Origin: Clostridia bacterium
GTDB lineage: Bacteria; Bacillota_A; Clostridia; UBA1212; UBA1255
Length of the DNA: 12,637 bases
NCBI GenBank assembly: GCA_017522515.1
Contig: JAFWZH010000295.1
Coordinates: 1-12,637, forward strand
Direction of reading: 5' to 3'
Part shown: positions 1 through 6,630 of the stretch, piece after piece
How the letters are laid out: each line of letters starts with the position of its first letter
Numbering within the stretch: position 1 is the stretch's first letter
Program-made: the position numbers and the translations under genes
The notes under the pieces: generated by a model
Seen by the model: only the letters and a program-made list of their open reading frames with translations
Database searches by the model: none
What the model was told of the DNA's origin: nothing

Positions 1-1437
1 CCGATAATACCGATAATATTTAACCTGATTATCCTTTATTTCAAACACAGTTCCGTGCCTTACAACTTCGCCATATTGTTGCCTCAATTCAATTTCTTTT
101 GCGGCAAAGGCGCTATCCTTCGGAGATAAAGGTTTGACAGGTTGCGTGGCTGTTTTTGTTTCTGCCATTTCTGATTTTTGTACCACAACCTCTTGCTTCG
201 TCGACTTTGAATCCACAATCTCTTGTTTTGGAGTTTGCTTTATGTATTCTTTTCGAACTCCGTTAATTGTTTTAGCAACAAGTCTATTCAACGAATCATA
301 TTCCATTTCCGTTGTCGTAGTGTCTGACTTTATCAAAATAGTATTTCCTTTTTCATCGTATTTGTACTCTGTTTTCACACCATTCGACAAACTCATTATT
401 TTCCGTCCTACCGAATCATATTCGTATTCCAACGAGTTTTGTAAATCTTTCTTACACAACAATTTACCTTTTTCATTATACAATTGTGTGCGTATAGGAT
501 ATTTATCGCCATTGGCAAAAACCATCGTATCTCTAATTATTTCACGACCTGGGGAATAGTTTCGATATAATAACACTTGAGAACCATCTTTATATGTCAA
601 CACACGTGTATTGATTGACTCTCTTGAATCCAACGAAAAATTTTTTCCTAAAATTTCTATTGTTGTATCAATTGCCGTTGCATATTTTTTTTCTTTCGCT
701 AATTGCAACTTTCCATCTTCTAAAACATACGTTGAGAAATATCCTTTTTTTCTATGTGTGGTAGTTATAGTCTTCGAATGCAATTCGCCACCGCTCATAA
801 CTTGCTTTAACGTAGGAGAAGAAAACGTTGTCTTTGTTCCATGCCAATATTTCGCATCTGCAACTGCGCCATTTATGTCATAAATAACCAACCGACGATG
901 ATACTTGCGACAAACGACCTTTTGATTATATTTTGGTCTAAGAGAATTTTCCTTGATACATATTTCGTAGTTTTTTTCTCCATTTGATGCATGATAGCGA
1001 GTAATTTGCGCTATATTCAAAAATCGTCCTTTAGGAACAAATATTGCCGACGGACTTAGAACATACGGGAAACGAAGTCGTTTTTTTAGATATTCTATAT
1101 ACGAACACTCTCGTCCTACACTATCGTAACATCGCGACGACAATGTAGTCTCCACACTACGCTTATTCTTTGAAACTACTTTCTCGTATATTTTGATTTT
1201 TTGCGAATCGGAATTATAGCCGATTTTTCTTGTATAAAATTTTTGAGAGTCTGCTTCAAGAAGTCCAACACTATCCCTTACCCTATGGATATAATCAACA
1301 TTATTGGGCATTTTAGTAAGTATTCGAAAATATGGTCGTTTGTAAACTTTGTGTCCTTCCACAACCAAACGTTGCCCCATTCCTATTATAGAAAGGAATA
1401 TGAAGAAAATTGTCAATATGTGCCTTGGGGACTTCAA
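1..1437 (-). CDS. Exported YD-repeat protein, 3' end outside window
   Basis: An open frame of 479 codons runs without a stop to the left edge, so the C-terminus is missing. The first in-frame candidate after the upstream TGA is a TTG at 1437, giving MKSPRHILTIFFIFLSIIG then MGQ, a clear signal peptide with a G-Q type end; no ATG precedes the hydrophobic stretch. The start is therefore inferred. Residues 320-399 hold four units of exactly 20 residues, beginning YNEKGKL, YDSVGRK, YDEKGN and YDSLNRL, with an isolated YDSVGRE at about 104. This pattern matches YD repeats of RHS/wall-associated proteins, though only a few degenerate units are present and no RHS core is visible. After the repeats comes a K/E/T/P-rich linker (about 400-450). 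It lies 44 bases downstream of the Fib_succ_major gene and may be co-transcribed. Role unknown; a surface or periplasmic location is inferred. Confidence 0.75.
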   Translation of the reverse strand, partial: MKSPRHILTIFFIFLSIIGMGQRLVVEGHKVYKRPYFRILTKMPNNVDYIHRVRDSVGLLEADSQKFYTRKIGYNSDSQKIKIYEKVVSKNKRSVETTLSSRCYDSVGRECSYIEYLKKRLRFPYVLSPSAIFVPKGRFLNIAQITRYHASNGEKNYEICIKENSLRPKYNQKVVCRKYHRRLVIYDINGAVADAKYWHGTKTTFSSPTLKQVMSGGELHSKTITTTHRKKGYFSTYVLEDGKLQLAKEKKYATAIDTTIEILGKNFSLDSRESINTRVLTYKDGSQVLLYRNYSPGREIIRDTMVFANGDKYPIRTQLYNEKGKLLCKKDLQNSLEYEYDSVGRKIMSLSNGVKTEYKYDEKGNTILIKSDTTTTEMEYDSLNRLVAKTINGVRKEYIKQTPKQEIVDSKSTKQEVVVQKSEMAETKTATQPVKPLSPKDSAFAAKEIELRQQYGEVVRHGTVFEIKDNQVKYYRYYR

Positions 1438-1481
1438 TATAACTATAAAAGGTTTAATTCAAAAATTATTTTTATCGTTTT

Positions 1482-1982
1482 TTATTTCACATCTTGAACA
1501 AGACGAACAGAGAATCCGAAGCCGTTGTAGTCACCGCTACCGCCCGTTGTGGCACCGTAGCCAAAGAAGCGCAGACAGTAGGCGTAGTAGCTGTAGCCAG
1601 CAGACGAAGACCAGTAGTCCCCATTACTACCCACACGGTACATATGCGGAAAGCTACGAAAGCCAGCAGCAGGAAGAAATATGGAATTGCCATTTTTCTT
1701 ACTCGTAAACAATCCTCCTTCGACACCATTTTGCGTTATCCATTTGTACTTGCAATTATCTACCAATTCTTGACATTCTTTTATGGTTGGCACTCGCCAA
1801 TTAGAATCTGATAATTCTTGAGCTTCGTCAAATGTACAGTATTCTCCGTATTCTTCTGGTTTATTTGCTCCTACATTGCACGTTGCCCATTTCACAGAAA
1901 GACCTAAATCTACTGCTTCTTGGCAAAAACCTGCAAAACCAAGAATAAGAAAGATTGCTATGAATGCGAGTTTTGATTTCAT
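1482..1982 (-). CDS. Exported Fib_succ_major (C-type-lectin-like) domain protein
   Basis: The 166-residue protein begins with a signal peptide (MKSKLAFIAIFLILGFAGFCQ). The ATG at 1982 is chosen because it starts directly at this peptide; the frame could extend to 2063, but that would bury it. The mature part reads as a compact Fibrobacter succinogenes major paralogous domain: AVDLGLSVKWATCNVGA (residues 23-39), KPEEYGEY, NWRVPT (61-66), NGNSIFLPAAGFR (97-109), YWSSS (123-127) and the closing GFSVRLV (156-162). These are hallmark motifs of the family, which is frequent in Bacteroidota surface and lipoproteins and is related to DUF1566. The usual segment between the EEYG motif and the WRVPT motif is much shorter here. 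No lipobox is seen before the Cys at 20. The last 180 bases are much richer in G+C than the rest. No -7 box was found directly upstream, so transcription from the 2660 promoter is possible. Confidence 0.85.
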   Translation of the reverse strand: MKSKLAFIAIFLILGFAGFCQEAVDLGLSVKWATCNVGANKPEEYGEYCTFDEAQELSDSNWRVPTIKECQELVDNCKYKWITQNGVEGGLFTSKKNGNSIFLPAAGFRSFPHMYRVGSNGDYWSSSAGYSYYAYCLRFFGYGATTGGSGDYNGFGFSVRLVQDVK

Positions 1983-2108
1983 ACATTCAAATAATGATAT
2001 GAAAGTTTGAGTTTTTGAGCGAAAGAATAGAAATTCGCAAGTACCAATAGGAAGAAAAAGCAAATTCGTTTCATCGTTCCATTTATTTTTTTATAGGTTA
2101 TTTCTTCG

Positions 2109-2660
2109 TCACCATTCTTCTTCTGGATGCAAATTGTTTATGTGAATTCCTTCCCAATTAAAAGGATTGGAACCATTGCTTCCATAAAACGACTCCGCAT
2201 TTTCATATATAGAAATCTTACGTGCATATTCTGGTAATTTTCCAGGGAACACCATAAAAAAATCATACGAACGTGCGTTCCATTTTTCACCATTCTCATC
2301 TACATAAATAAACGGTTTACTTGCATATTGTACATTTTCTGGAGCATTAAGGGAAATCCATTTATCAAACGGCAACTCACGTTGAATGCTGTCGGAAAGT
2401 ATGCCAAAATGCTGTATGGTACTTATAAACGAACCGCAACGCAAACTGGTTTGCGAACCCATTCCGACTTTGTCGTTTCCCAACACGTTGTATCTGAATA
2501 CCACATAGACCTGGTTTGGCTCCACAACAACTTTCATAATATGTATGTAATCACGACTTTGTCTATCAACTTTGGGATAATACGTCGTAATTGTCTGTCC
2601 TACTACCCAAAAAGAAAGAAACAGAAAAACTATAGGCAATATGTAACGTAAAAGTTTCAT
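2109..2660 (-). CDS. Exported protein of unknown function (MKLLRY leader family)
   Basis: A protein of 183 residues from the ATG at 2660; a TTG two codons upstream is possible but the family-conserved start is MKLLRYI. Residues 1-21 form a signal peptide ending VVGQ. The mature part (about 160 residues) has a DENGEKW turn near 120 and an acidic C-terminus; it contains no motif I recognise. The signal peptide and 5' leader are nearly identical at the DNA level to those of the LRR/MORN gene at 8480, though the mature proteins do not resemble each other. A strong -7 box (2681-2688) sits 20 bases before the start, so the gene heads its own transcript and may drive the Fib_succ_major and YD-repeat genes downstream. 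Function unknown. Confidence 0.8.
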   Translation of the reverse strand: MKLLRYILPIVFLFLSFWVVGQTITTYYPKVDRQSRDYIHIMKVVVEPNQVYVVFRYNVLGNDKVGMGSQTSLRCGSFISTIQHFGILSDSIQRELPFDKWISLNAPENVQYASKPFIYVDENGEKWNARSYDFFMVFPGKLPEYARKISIYENAESFYGSNGSNPFNWEGIHINNLHPEEEW

Positions 2661-2709
2661 AATCAAAATTGTTTGGAGTTCAAAGATAGAAAGATTTCTT
2701 TTACTTTTT
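2654..2709 (-). repeat. Promoter/leader/signal-peptide cassette, copy 1
   Basis: About 55 bases spanning the upstream A-rich tract, the -7 box, the 5' leader and the first codons are nearly identical to 8474-8530. The 20 bases between the -7 box and the start codon are the same in both; the start codon itself differs (ATG here, TTG there). Confidence 0.75.
2681..2688 (-). promoter_or_regulatory. Bacteroidota -7 promoter box, TATCTTTG
   Basis: Minus-strand TATCTTTG matches the Bacteroidota primary sigma -7 consensus TAnnTTTG and lies 20 bases before the ATG at 2660. No clear TTG -33 element is present at the usual distance. The same box in the same surroundings recurs at 8501-8508 and 5511-5518. 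Confidence 0.65.
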
Positions 2710-2836
2710 GTATTCGGTGAGAAATGACAAAGAAAAAATTCATAAAAAACACTATCTATTTTGTAGTATCTAAAGTATTAGAAGCATAACGACTTTTTTT
2801 CAACAAGTTATTTTGTCTGTACCACCCCGACTGGGT

Positions 2837-2886
2837 TGCGTCATCTTAACCTTTTCGAGCAGTGCGTGAAATCTCACTTAATTCTT
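2837..2886. repeat. Degenerate copy of dispersed GTCAT..CGAGC..GAAATCTC repeat
   Basis: The plus strand reads gcgtcat, then a nine-base insertion, then ttcgagcagtgcgtgaaat and ctcacttaattctt. It matches the repeat at 5676-5704, including the bases cacttaattctt beyond the repeat core, but the palindromic GAGCGAAGCGAG centre is altered. It looks like a decayed copy carried together with a few bases of flanking gene end. Confidence 0.5.
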
Positions 2887-2909
2887 CTCTTAGAACATTA
2901 TGCACTTTC

Positions 2910-2930
2910 CATTATGAAATTTTCATAATG
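2910..2930. repeat. Palindrome, 10-bp perfect arms with one central base
   Basis: Arms cattatgaaa (2910-2919) and tttcataatg (2921-2930) are exact reverse complements around one T. A further ttcataat lies at 2936-2943. It sits about 58 bases after the stop of the 2988 gene. It could be a regulator-binding site or the hairpin of a weak terminator; no U-tract follows on the minus strand, so the terminator reading is weak. Confidence 0.45.
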
Positions 2931-2987
2931 ATTTTTTCATAATTCAACATTGTCCGATTTTTGGGAAGGGTACAATTTTGTTCCATA

Positions 2988-4118
2988 TCATCTAAACATT
3001 TCAGATGTTAATACTTCTTTTTCTATATATACAGATGTGAAAATACCAGAATCAATAAACAAATCCGTCCAATATAATAGGTTTTGGGGATATAATAATT
3101 CAAATGAAATATTTGACTCACCTGATTTTATTAGTTTCTTAATCTTACGAAATTGTTTCATATAATGTTGTGAGTGGAATGACAAGTTTCTATAGTGAAG
3201 TAGTTTATTTTCCTTAGGACTGCCGACAGCCTTAAATCCCATACCATATCCACCGATCTTCCATATTTTGAATTTATAATTGAAACCATACGATTTAACT
3301 GTCCGATACCCCTTTTTAATATAAAGCAAACCTTTCTTTAATTCTTTTGGTGTAATTTCTTTCTTTATAGATAAGTCTATCGAAGGCTTTATTTTAAAAT
3401 AAGTTTCATCCTTAAATATAAGGTACGAAAATTTTTCATTTATTCCTACTGTTTTCAAAGCATACGGAATAAGACTCAGTTGTTCAATTGGTATATATCT
3501 TAAATCTTCTGTATATGGATTATATCCATCCCGATTTGAAAGCGGCTTTAAATAAAGATTCCCTTCGCAGAAATATAACAGATAATTATAGTGTAATGTA
3601 TCATATTGGAAACGTTTCTGCTTACAGAAAGCCTCAAACCGTCTCACATCTTCCGATATACATACATTAGGATATGGTATATATGTATTATCATGCTTCA
3701 GCCAATGCCTATGATATGTACTGTCCTTTATCCATATCAAAAAAGGCAACGGCGATTGGTGTATTTCATTATTCTCTAATTCATTAAACGTTTCTCGTTC
3801 TTGTAAATTAATCACCAAAAAACTATCTTTTTCAGTTATTGTCATTGTTGTGTCATAATACCCAAATATAGAAATACTAAGTTGATATTCATTTTCTTTA
3901 TTTGTCAATCTCCAATTTCCTTTCCCAAAACAGGCTTTGCAAGAGGTGCATGCAGAAAATTCTCCTTTACCAGGTTTTAGATTTAACGAGAAACAATTCT
4001 GAAAACCACTCAAATCATTCATCACACAGATCCGAGTTTGACCCACAAGTTTCATAACAACAAACAGTGATATGATAAATATCACAGCACCTTTTACTCT
4101 ATTTTTCCCTATTCCCAT
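2988..4118 (-). CDS. Exported protein with CxxCxxC motif, function unknown
   Basis: A 376-residue protein from the ATG at 4118. Residues 1-27 are a basic N-terminus followed by a hydrophobic segment ending KLVGQ, a type I signal peptide. A cysteine-dense stretch follows: C31, C42 and the motif CTSCKAC at 57-63. This would fit metal binding or disulfides, but no known domain is recognised. After it comes a short beta-rich segment (YQLSISIFGYYDTTMTI, about 78-94) that could be a small beta-sandwich; this is inference only. The C-terminal 130 residues are rich in Lys and aromatic residues. The gene stands apart from the MKLLRY leader family: its signal peptide is unrelated. A 93-base gap upstream has no -7 box I can support, so it may be read through from the 5492 gene. 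Confidence 0.75.
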   Translation of the reverse strand: MGIGKNRVKGAVIFIISLFVVMKLVGQTRICVMNDLSGFQNCFSLNLKPGKGEFSACTSCKACFGKGNWRLTNKENEYQLSISIFGYYDTTMTITEKDSFLVINLQERETFNELENNEIHQSPLPFLIWIKDSTYHRHWLKHDNTYIPYPNVCISEDVRRFEAFCKQKRFQYDTLHYNYLLYFCEGNLYLKPLSNRDGYNPYTEDLRYIPIEQLSLIPYALKTVGINEKFSYLIFKDETYFKIKPSIDLSIKKEITPKELKKGLLYIKKGYRTVKSYGFNYKFKIWKIGGYGMGFKAVGSPKENKLLHYRNLSFHSQHYMKQFRKIKKLIKSGESNISFELLYPQNLLYWTDLFIDSGIFTSVYIEKEVLTSEMFR

Positions 4119-4211
4119 AACACATTCAAACTTTCTCGTTTCCGCTCTTAGGTAATTCAGTAGTGAACCCTAAATTACCGTTATCAATATGTGCCGATAT
4201 ATCAATTAACC

Positions 4212-5492
4212 TCATTGCTTTTTATATTTTGTAATCATACATTCCAAACTTTTCAAGTTTTTCGCAAACTCTATCTGTTTTTCAAATTCTTTCTCATAAG
4301 AGTTAAACATCTGTGCTCTTTTTAATTTTAATTCATTTATTTGAGAAGTTCCATCCAACAACTCAAAATAATCAAATTTATGACCATATTCCGGTTCCTT
4401 ACAATCAACTTCACCATACGTTCCGTATGCGGGGAAACCGAGATAACCTGTATATTTTTCATTAACATAGACTTTATTATCTTCCACTATATAATTATAA
4501 TCATTATCCCCATTACATAAACTTGTCAAAATATTGTTTTTATAGTCTATCTCCAGAAAATAAAACGGAGTGTACTCAAGGTCAAGTAAAACCAATCTAT
4601 CTTGTGAAGGACAATATATACAGAGTGTCCTTTCTTCTCTATAACATTCTGATTCTGCTGATATTCCGCCGTCTTGGAATATATAAATAGTATCATTTAT
4701 CCAACATGTCCCAAACAAATGAATTTGATTAGCAATTTCGTCTGATTTTTCGTCAAATAAAACAACACATTCATACACCGTGTCTCTCCCATATTTTGTG
4801 TTGTAATAAAAATTTCTCCTATGTTTCTCATACTGAGTATAATAAGTCAACAACCAATCATCGTTTTTTGGTTTTTTGTCTTTAGGGCGAAGGGGGTGCA
4901 TATTTTTACAAATAGAACAAGATTGAATACCTTGCATTTTGTCAACTTCTTCATATAAGAATGCTCCACAACAACCATTAAAATAATGAAGATTGGACAT
5001 TTTAGAAAGAGAGTTTTTTGATACCCTCAAACAAGTTGCCATTGAAAAATCAAGTTCTTCCAAAGCGGACAGTGACCAAACCCTATTCGCGTATGGCTGT
5101 GGAATTCGCATTTGTGCAACTCTTATAAATGGGTCTATGCAATTTGGTTCTGTAACCCCCAACCGTTTCAACCCCGTAAAAAGTTCAAGATTCCTTAAAT
5201 CAACAAGCAAATATGTCTCTATTCTCAACGCCTCTATATTCGGAAAATCTTCGGGGGTGAACGGTATGTGCTCTATCCACGGGTAGCATTTCAACTTCAC
5301 ATATTTCACCCGTTCCCTGTTTTTTATTGCAGAAACATCCACCTTGTTCGGCAACGACATATCAAGCTCTAAAACCTCATCGGGCGTGTACAGCTCGTCC
5401 CAATGGAAATTGCCGTCCTTGTCCATCTGCGCCACTGCCCCGAGCGAGAGGAAGAAAAAGAAAATCGGCAGTATGGAACGACAAAGTTTCAA
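4212..5492 (-). CDS. Exported LRR-like protein, TTG start
   Basis: A 426-residue protein. The frame is open to 5585, but a -7 box at 5511-5518 lies inside that extension, and the shared leader of this family (MKLCRSILPIFFFFLSLGAV, ending AQ) begins at the TTG at 5492, which is taken as the start. Residues 60-190 carry irregular leucine-rich repeats: VKYVKLKC, TPEDFPNIEALRI, FTGLKRLGV, LSALEELDFS and MSNLHYF. The TPEDFPN motif recurs as TPDDFPN in the 8480 gene product, so the N-terminal halves are paralogous. The rest has scattered cysteines (SCSIC near 191-195) and a beta-rich, acidic region without a recognised domain; the last 40 residues are charged and probably helical. Exported LRR proteins of Bacteroidota usually act in binding at the surface, but no partner can be named. 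Confidence 0.8.
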   Translation of the reverse strand: MKLCRSILPIFFFFLSLGAVAQMDKDGNFHWDELYTPDEVLELDMSLPNKVDVSAIKNRERVKYVKLKCYPWIEHIPFTPEDFPNIEALRIETYLLVDLRNLELFTGLKRLGVTEPNCIDPFIRVAQMRIPQPYANRVWSLSALEELDFSMATCLRVSKNSLSKMSNLHYFNGCCGAFLYEEVDKMQGIQSCSICKNMHPLRPKDKKPKNDDWLLTYYTQYEKHRRNFYYNTKYGRDTVYECVVLFDEKSDEIANQIHLFGTCWINDTIYIFQDGGISAESECYREERTLCIYCPSQDRLVLLDLEYTPFYFLEIDYKNNILTSLCNGDNDYNYIVEDNKVYVNEKYTGYLGFPAYGTYGEVDCKEPEYGHKFDYFELLDGTSQINELKLKRAQMFNSYEKEFEKQIEFAKNLKSLECMITKYKKQ

Positions 5493-5510
5493 AATAAATG
5501 TTTTAGAGTT

Positions 5511-5518
5511 CAAAGATA
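5511..5518 (-). promoter_or_regulatory. Bacteroidota -7 promoter box, TATCTTTG
   Basis: Minus-strand TATCTTTG followed by AACTC, as at 2681 and 8501, lies 18 bases before the TTG at 5492. Its position excludes start codons further upstream in the open frame. No convincing -33 element. Confidence 0.6.
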
Positions 5519-5545
5519 GAAAAAATTTGAAGATTGTATAATTTT

Positions 5546-5588
5546 TGTGTTGAGATGTCTCTCTCCGCTTCGCTCCGTTCGACATGAC
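5546..5588. repeat. 43-bp GC-rich dispersed repeat, copy A
   Basis: The 43 bases from tgtgttgagatgtctctc to the final catgac are identical to 9853-9895 except for one base. The core is a relative of the GTCAT-tcGAGCGAAGCGAGA-ATCTC dispersed repeat, here in reverse orientation and facing the copy at 5676-5704. Confidence 0.8.
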
Positions 5589-5607
5589 GGTGCATTGATG
5601 GGGGACA

Positions 5608-5656
5608 AAAGGTGAAGAAGGGGAAAATGCGCAGCATTTTCCCCTTCTTCACCTTT
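5608..5656. repeat. Perfect 23-bp hairpin with 3-base loop
   Basis: Arms 5608-5630 and 5634-5656 are exact reverse complements with only gca between them. The arm begins aaaggtgaagaagg and ends aaaatgc. It lies between the stop of the 5702 gene and the promoter of the 5492 gene, centred between two inverted copies of the dispersed repeat. As RNA on the minus strand it ends in CTTTTG, so it could act as a terminator, but 23 perfect pairs is longer than needed and suggests a mobile palindromic element. Confidence 0.85.
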
Positions 5657-5675
5657 CCTTTCTATGAGAGACGCC

Positions 5676-5704
5676 CGTCATTTCGAGCGAAGCGAGAAAT
5701 CTCA
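5676..5704. repeat. Dispersed repeat cgtcatttcgagcgaagcga type
   Basis: The plus strand reads cgtcatttcgagcgaagcga then gaaatctca. Its centre is palindromic. It is inverted relative to 5546-5588. The last three bases, read on the minus strand, are the TGA stop of the 5702 gene, so the repeat end abuts or defines the end of that gene. Confidence 0.75.
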
Positions 5705-6277
5705 CTTAATTCTTTTAATAAAATTCGGCGGCAAATCGTTTTCGCATGGAACCAAATCCTTGTCGCTATAATATAAGTCTGGATAATTATATTTTATAAT
5801 TTTATATGCACCTTTTTTAAATCCACATCCTTTAAACCAATACGCATCTACTTCGTCTAATATCGGGAAACTTATTATTTGTTGCTGTTTAGTAGATTTT
5901 TCCGTTATAACCAAATAACCTTTTATTTGACTATCACAACATTCTACATTATACCAACGAGCGAATTTGCTAAAACTTTTGTCTGTAGATGTTCCTACAT
6001 ATGTTTTAGCACGGTGTATGAAACTGTCAGCGTTTTTATACCTTAACTTCGTTACTCCTGAATATATATATTCGCCTTGCTTCTCATCTTCTACTAATGT
6101 GTCAACTATTTTTATTTTCCTATAAAAAAACTCGTAATTATATTTCTCACTATCTTCTAAACTTTGATAATATATTATTTGATCATCACATAAACAGCCA
6201 ATTTGTGCTTGTATGGACGAACACAATACTATTGAGATCATAAAACATATCGTCGTTCTAAAGTTTTTTGAGTGCAT
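5702..6277 (-). CDS. Exported cysteine-containing protein, function unknown
   Basis: A 191-residue protein from the ATG at 6277. Residues 1-25 form a signal peptide (MHSKNFRTTICFMISIVLCS, ending IQAQ). The mature chain begins IGCLCDD and has further cysteines at ECCD (about 112-115), GCGF (about 150-153) and near the C-terminus (CEN), an even number that could form disulfides in the periplasm. The middle has alternating hydrophobic residues (GYLVITE, IISFPI) typical of beta-strands. No family is recognised. The stop codon coincides with the end of a dispersed repeat. It has its own candidate promoter in the 79-base gap upstream, so it is probably transcribed independently of the 7112 gene. 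Confidence 0.75.
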   Translation of the reverse strand: MHSKNFRTTICFMISIVLCSSIQAQIGCLCDDQIIYYQSLEDSEKYNYEFFYRKIKIVDTLVEDEKQGEYIYSGVTKLRYKNADSFIHRAKTYVGTSTDKSFSKFARWYNVECCDSQIKGYLVITEKSTKQQQIISFPILDEVDAYWFKGCGFKKGAYKIIKYNYPDLYYSDKDLVPCENDLPPNFIKRIK

Positions 6278-6308
6278 ATTCTGACATTTGATTTATTTTA
6301 CTTTTTTT

Positions 6309-6316
6309 CAAAATTA
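6309..6316 (-). promoter_or_regulatory. Candidate -7 promoter box, TAATTTTG
   Basis: Minus-strand TAATTTTG fits TAnnTTTG and lies 31 bases before the ATG at 6277, in the gap after the 6357 gene. It is not part of the shared leader cassette. Chance matches are likely in AT-rich DNA, so support is modest. Confidence 0.4.
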
Positions 6317-6347
6317 TATTAAGTCGTATCGTTTCTGCCCCCAATGC

Positions 6348-6630
6348 CATCGTTTTTTACTTTATTGACTCCTCATATTCCTCTTTTGTATAATAAGGTG
6401 CAATATACGGAACTCTTCGACCTGAACCGTAATAATCATATTCTTTTTGTATCTTTTCAACATATTGTTTAGCATCTTCGTCAAATAATAAGTAATCTTG
6501 CCAGTCCAAAATATCATAATATGAACGTGGTGTATTATAATACTTATTGCTAAAACTGCTATCCATAGACATCATCTCAACCTCGTTAGTATCTGCTAAA
6601 TCTATTTCAAAGAATCTCATTTCATCGAAA
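6348..6630 (-). repeat. Duplicated 3' gene module, copy 1
   Basis: These 283 bases align without gaps to 9895-10177 with 17 mismatches by hand count (about 94% identity); the first 70 bases are identical. The block covers the end of the gene and 9 bases past the stop. A second block, 6715-6800, matches 10277-10362 with two mismatches, while the DNA between the blocks is diverged. Confidence 0.85.

Larger units (their letters stand above)
2661..2987. other. Intergenic region with promoter, repeat remnant and palindrome
   Basis: This 327-base gap between two minus-strand genes holds the promoter and leader of the 2660 gene on its left, a degenerate dispersed repeat in the middle (2837-2886), and a near-perfect palindrome at 2910-2930 just past the end of the 2988 gene. 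I see no supported coding frame here. Confidence 0.6.

Noticed and set aside
134..883. Two plus-strand open frames (134-559 and 611-883)
   Set aside because: They lie opposite the continuous 479-codon minus-strand frame with a signal peptide and YD repeats; their products are Ser/Cys/Phe-rich as expected of antisense shadows.
1487..1811. Extra frames on both strands over the Fib_succ_major gene
   Set aside because: They arise from the GC-rich 3' half of that gene; the 1482-1982 frame has the recognised domain motifs.
1482..1982. Lipoprotein signal at the Cys of FAGFC
   Set aside because: Residue before the Cys is Phe, which does not fit a lipobox; a type I signal peptide ending in Q fits better.
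4151..4179. Inverted repeat ggtaatt...aattacc as terminator or operator
   Set aside because: Seven AT-rich pairs with a 15-base loop is within what chance gives here.
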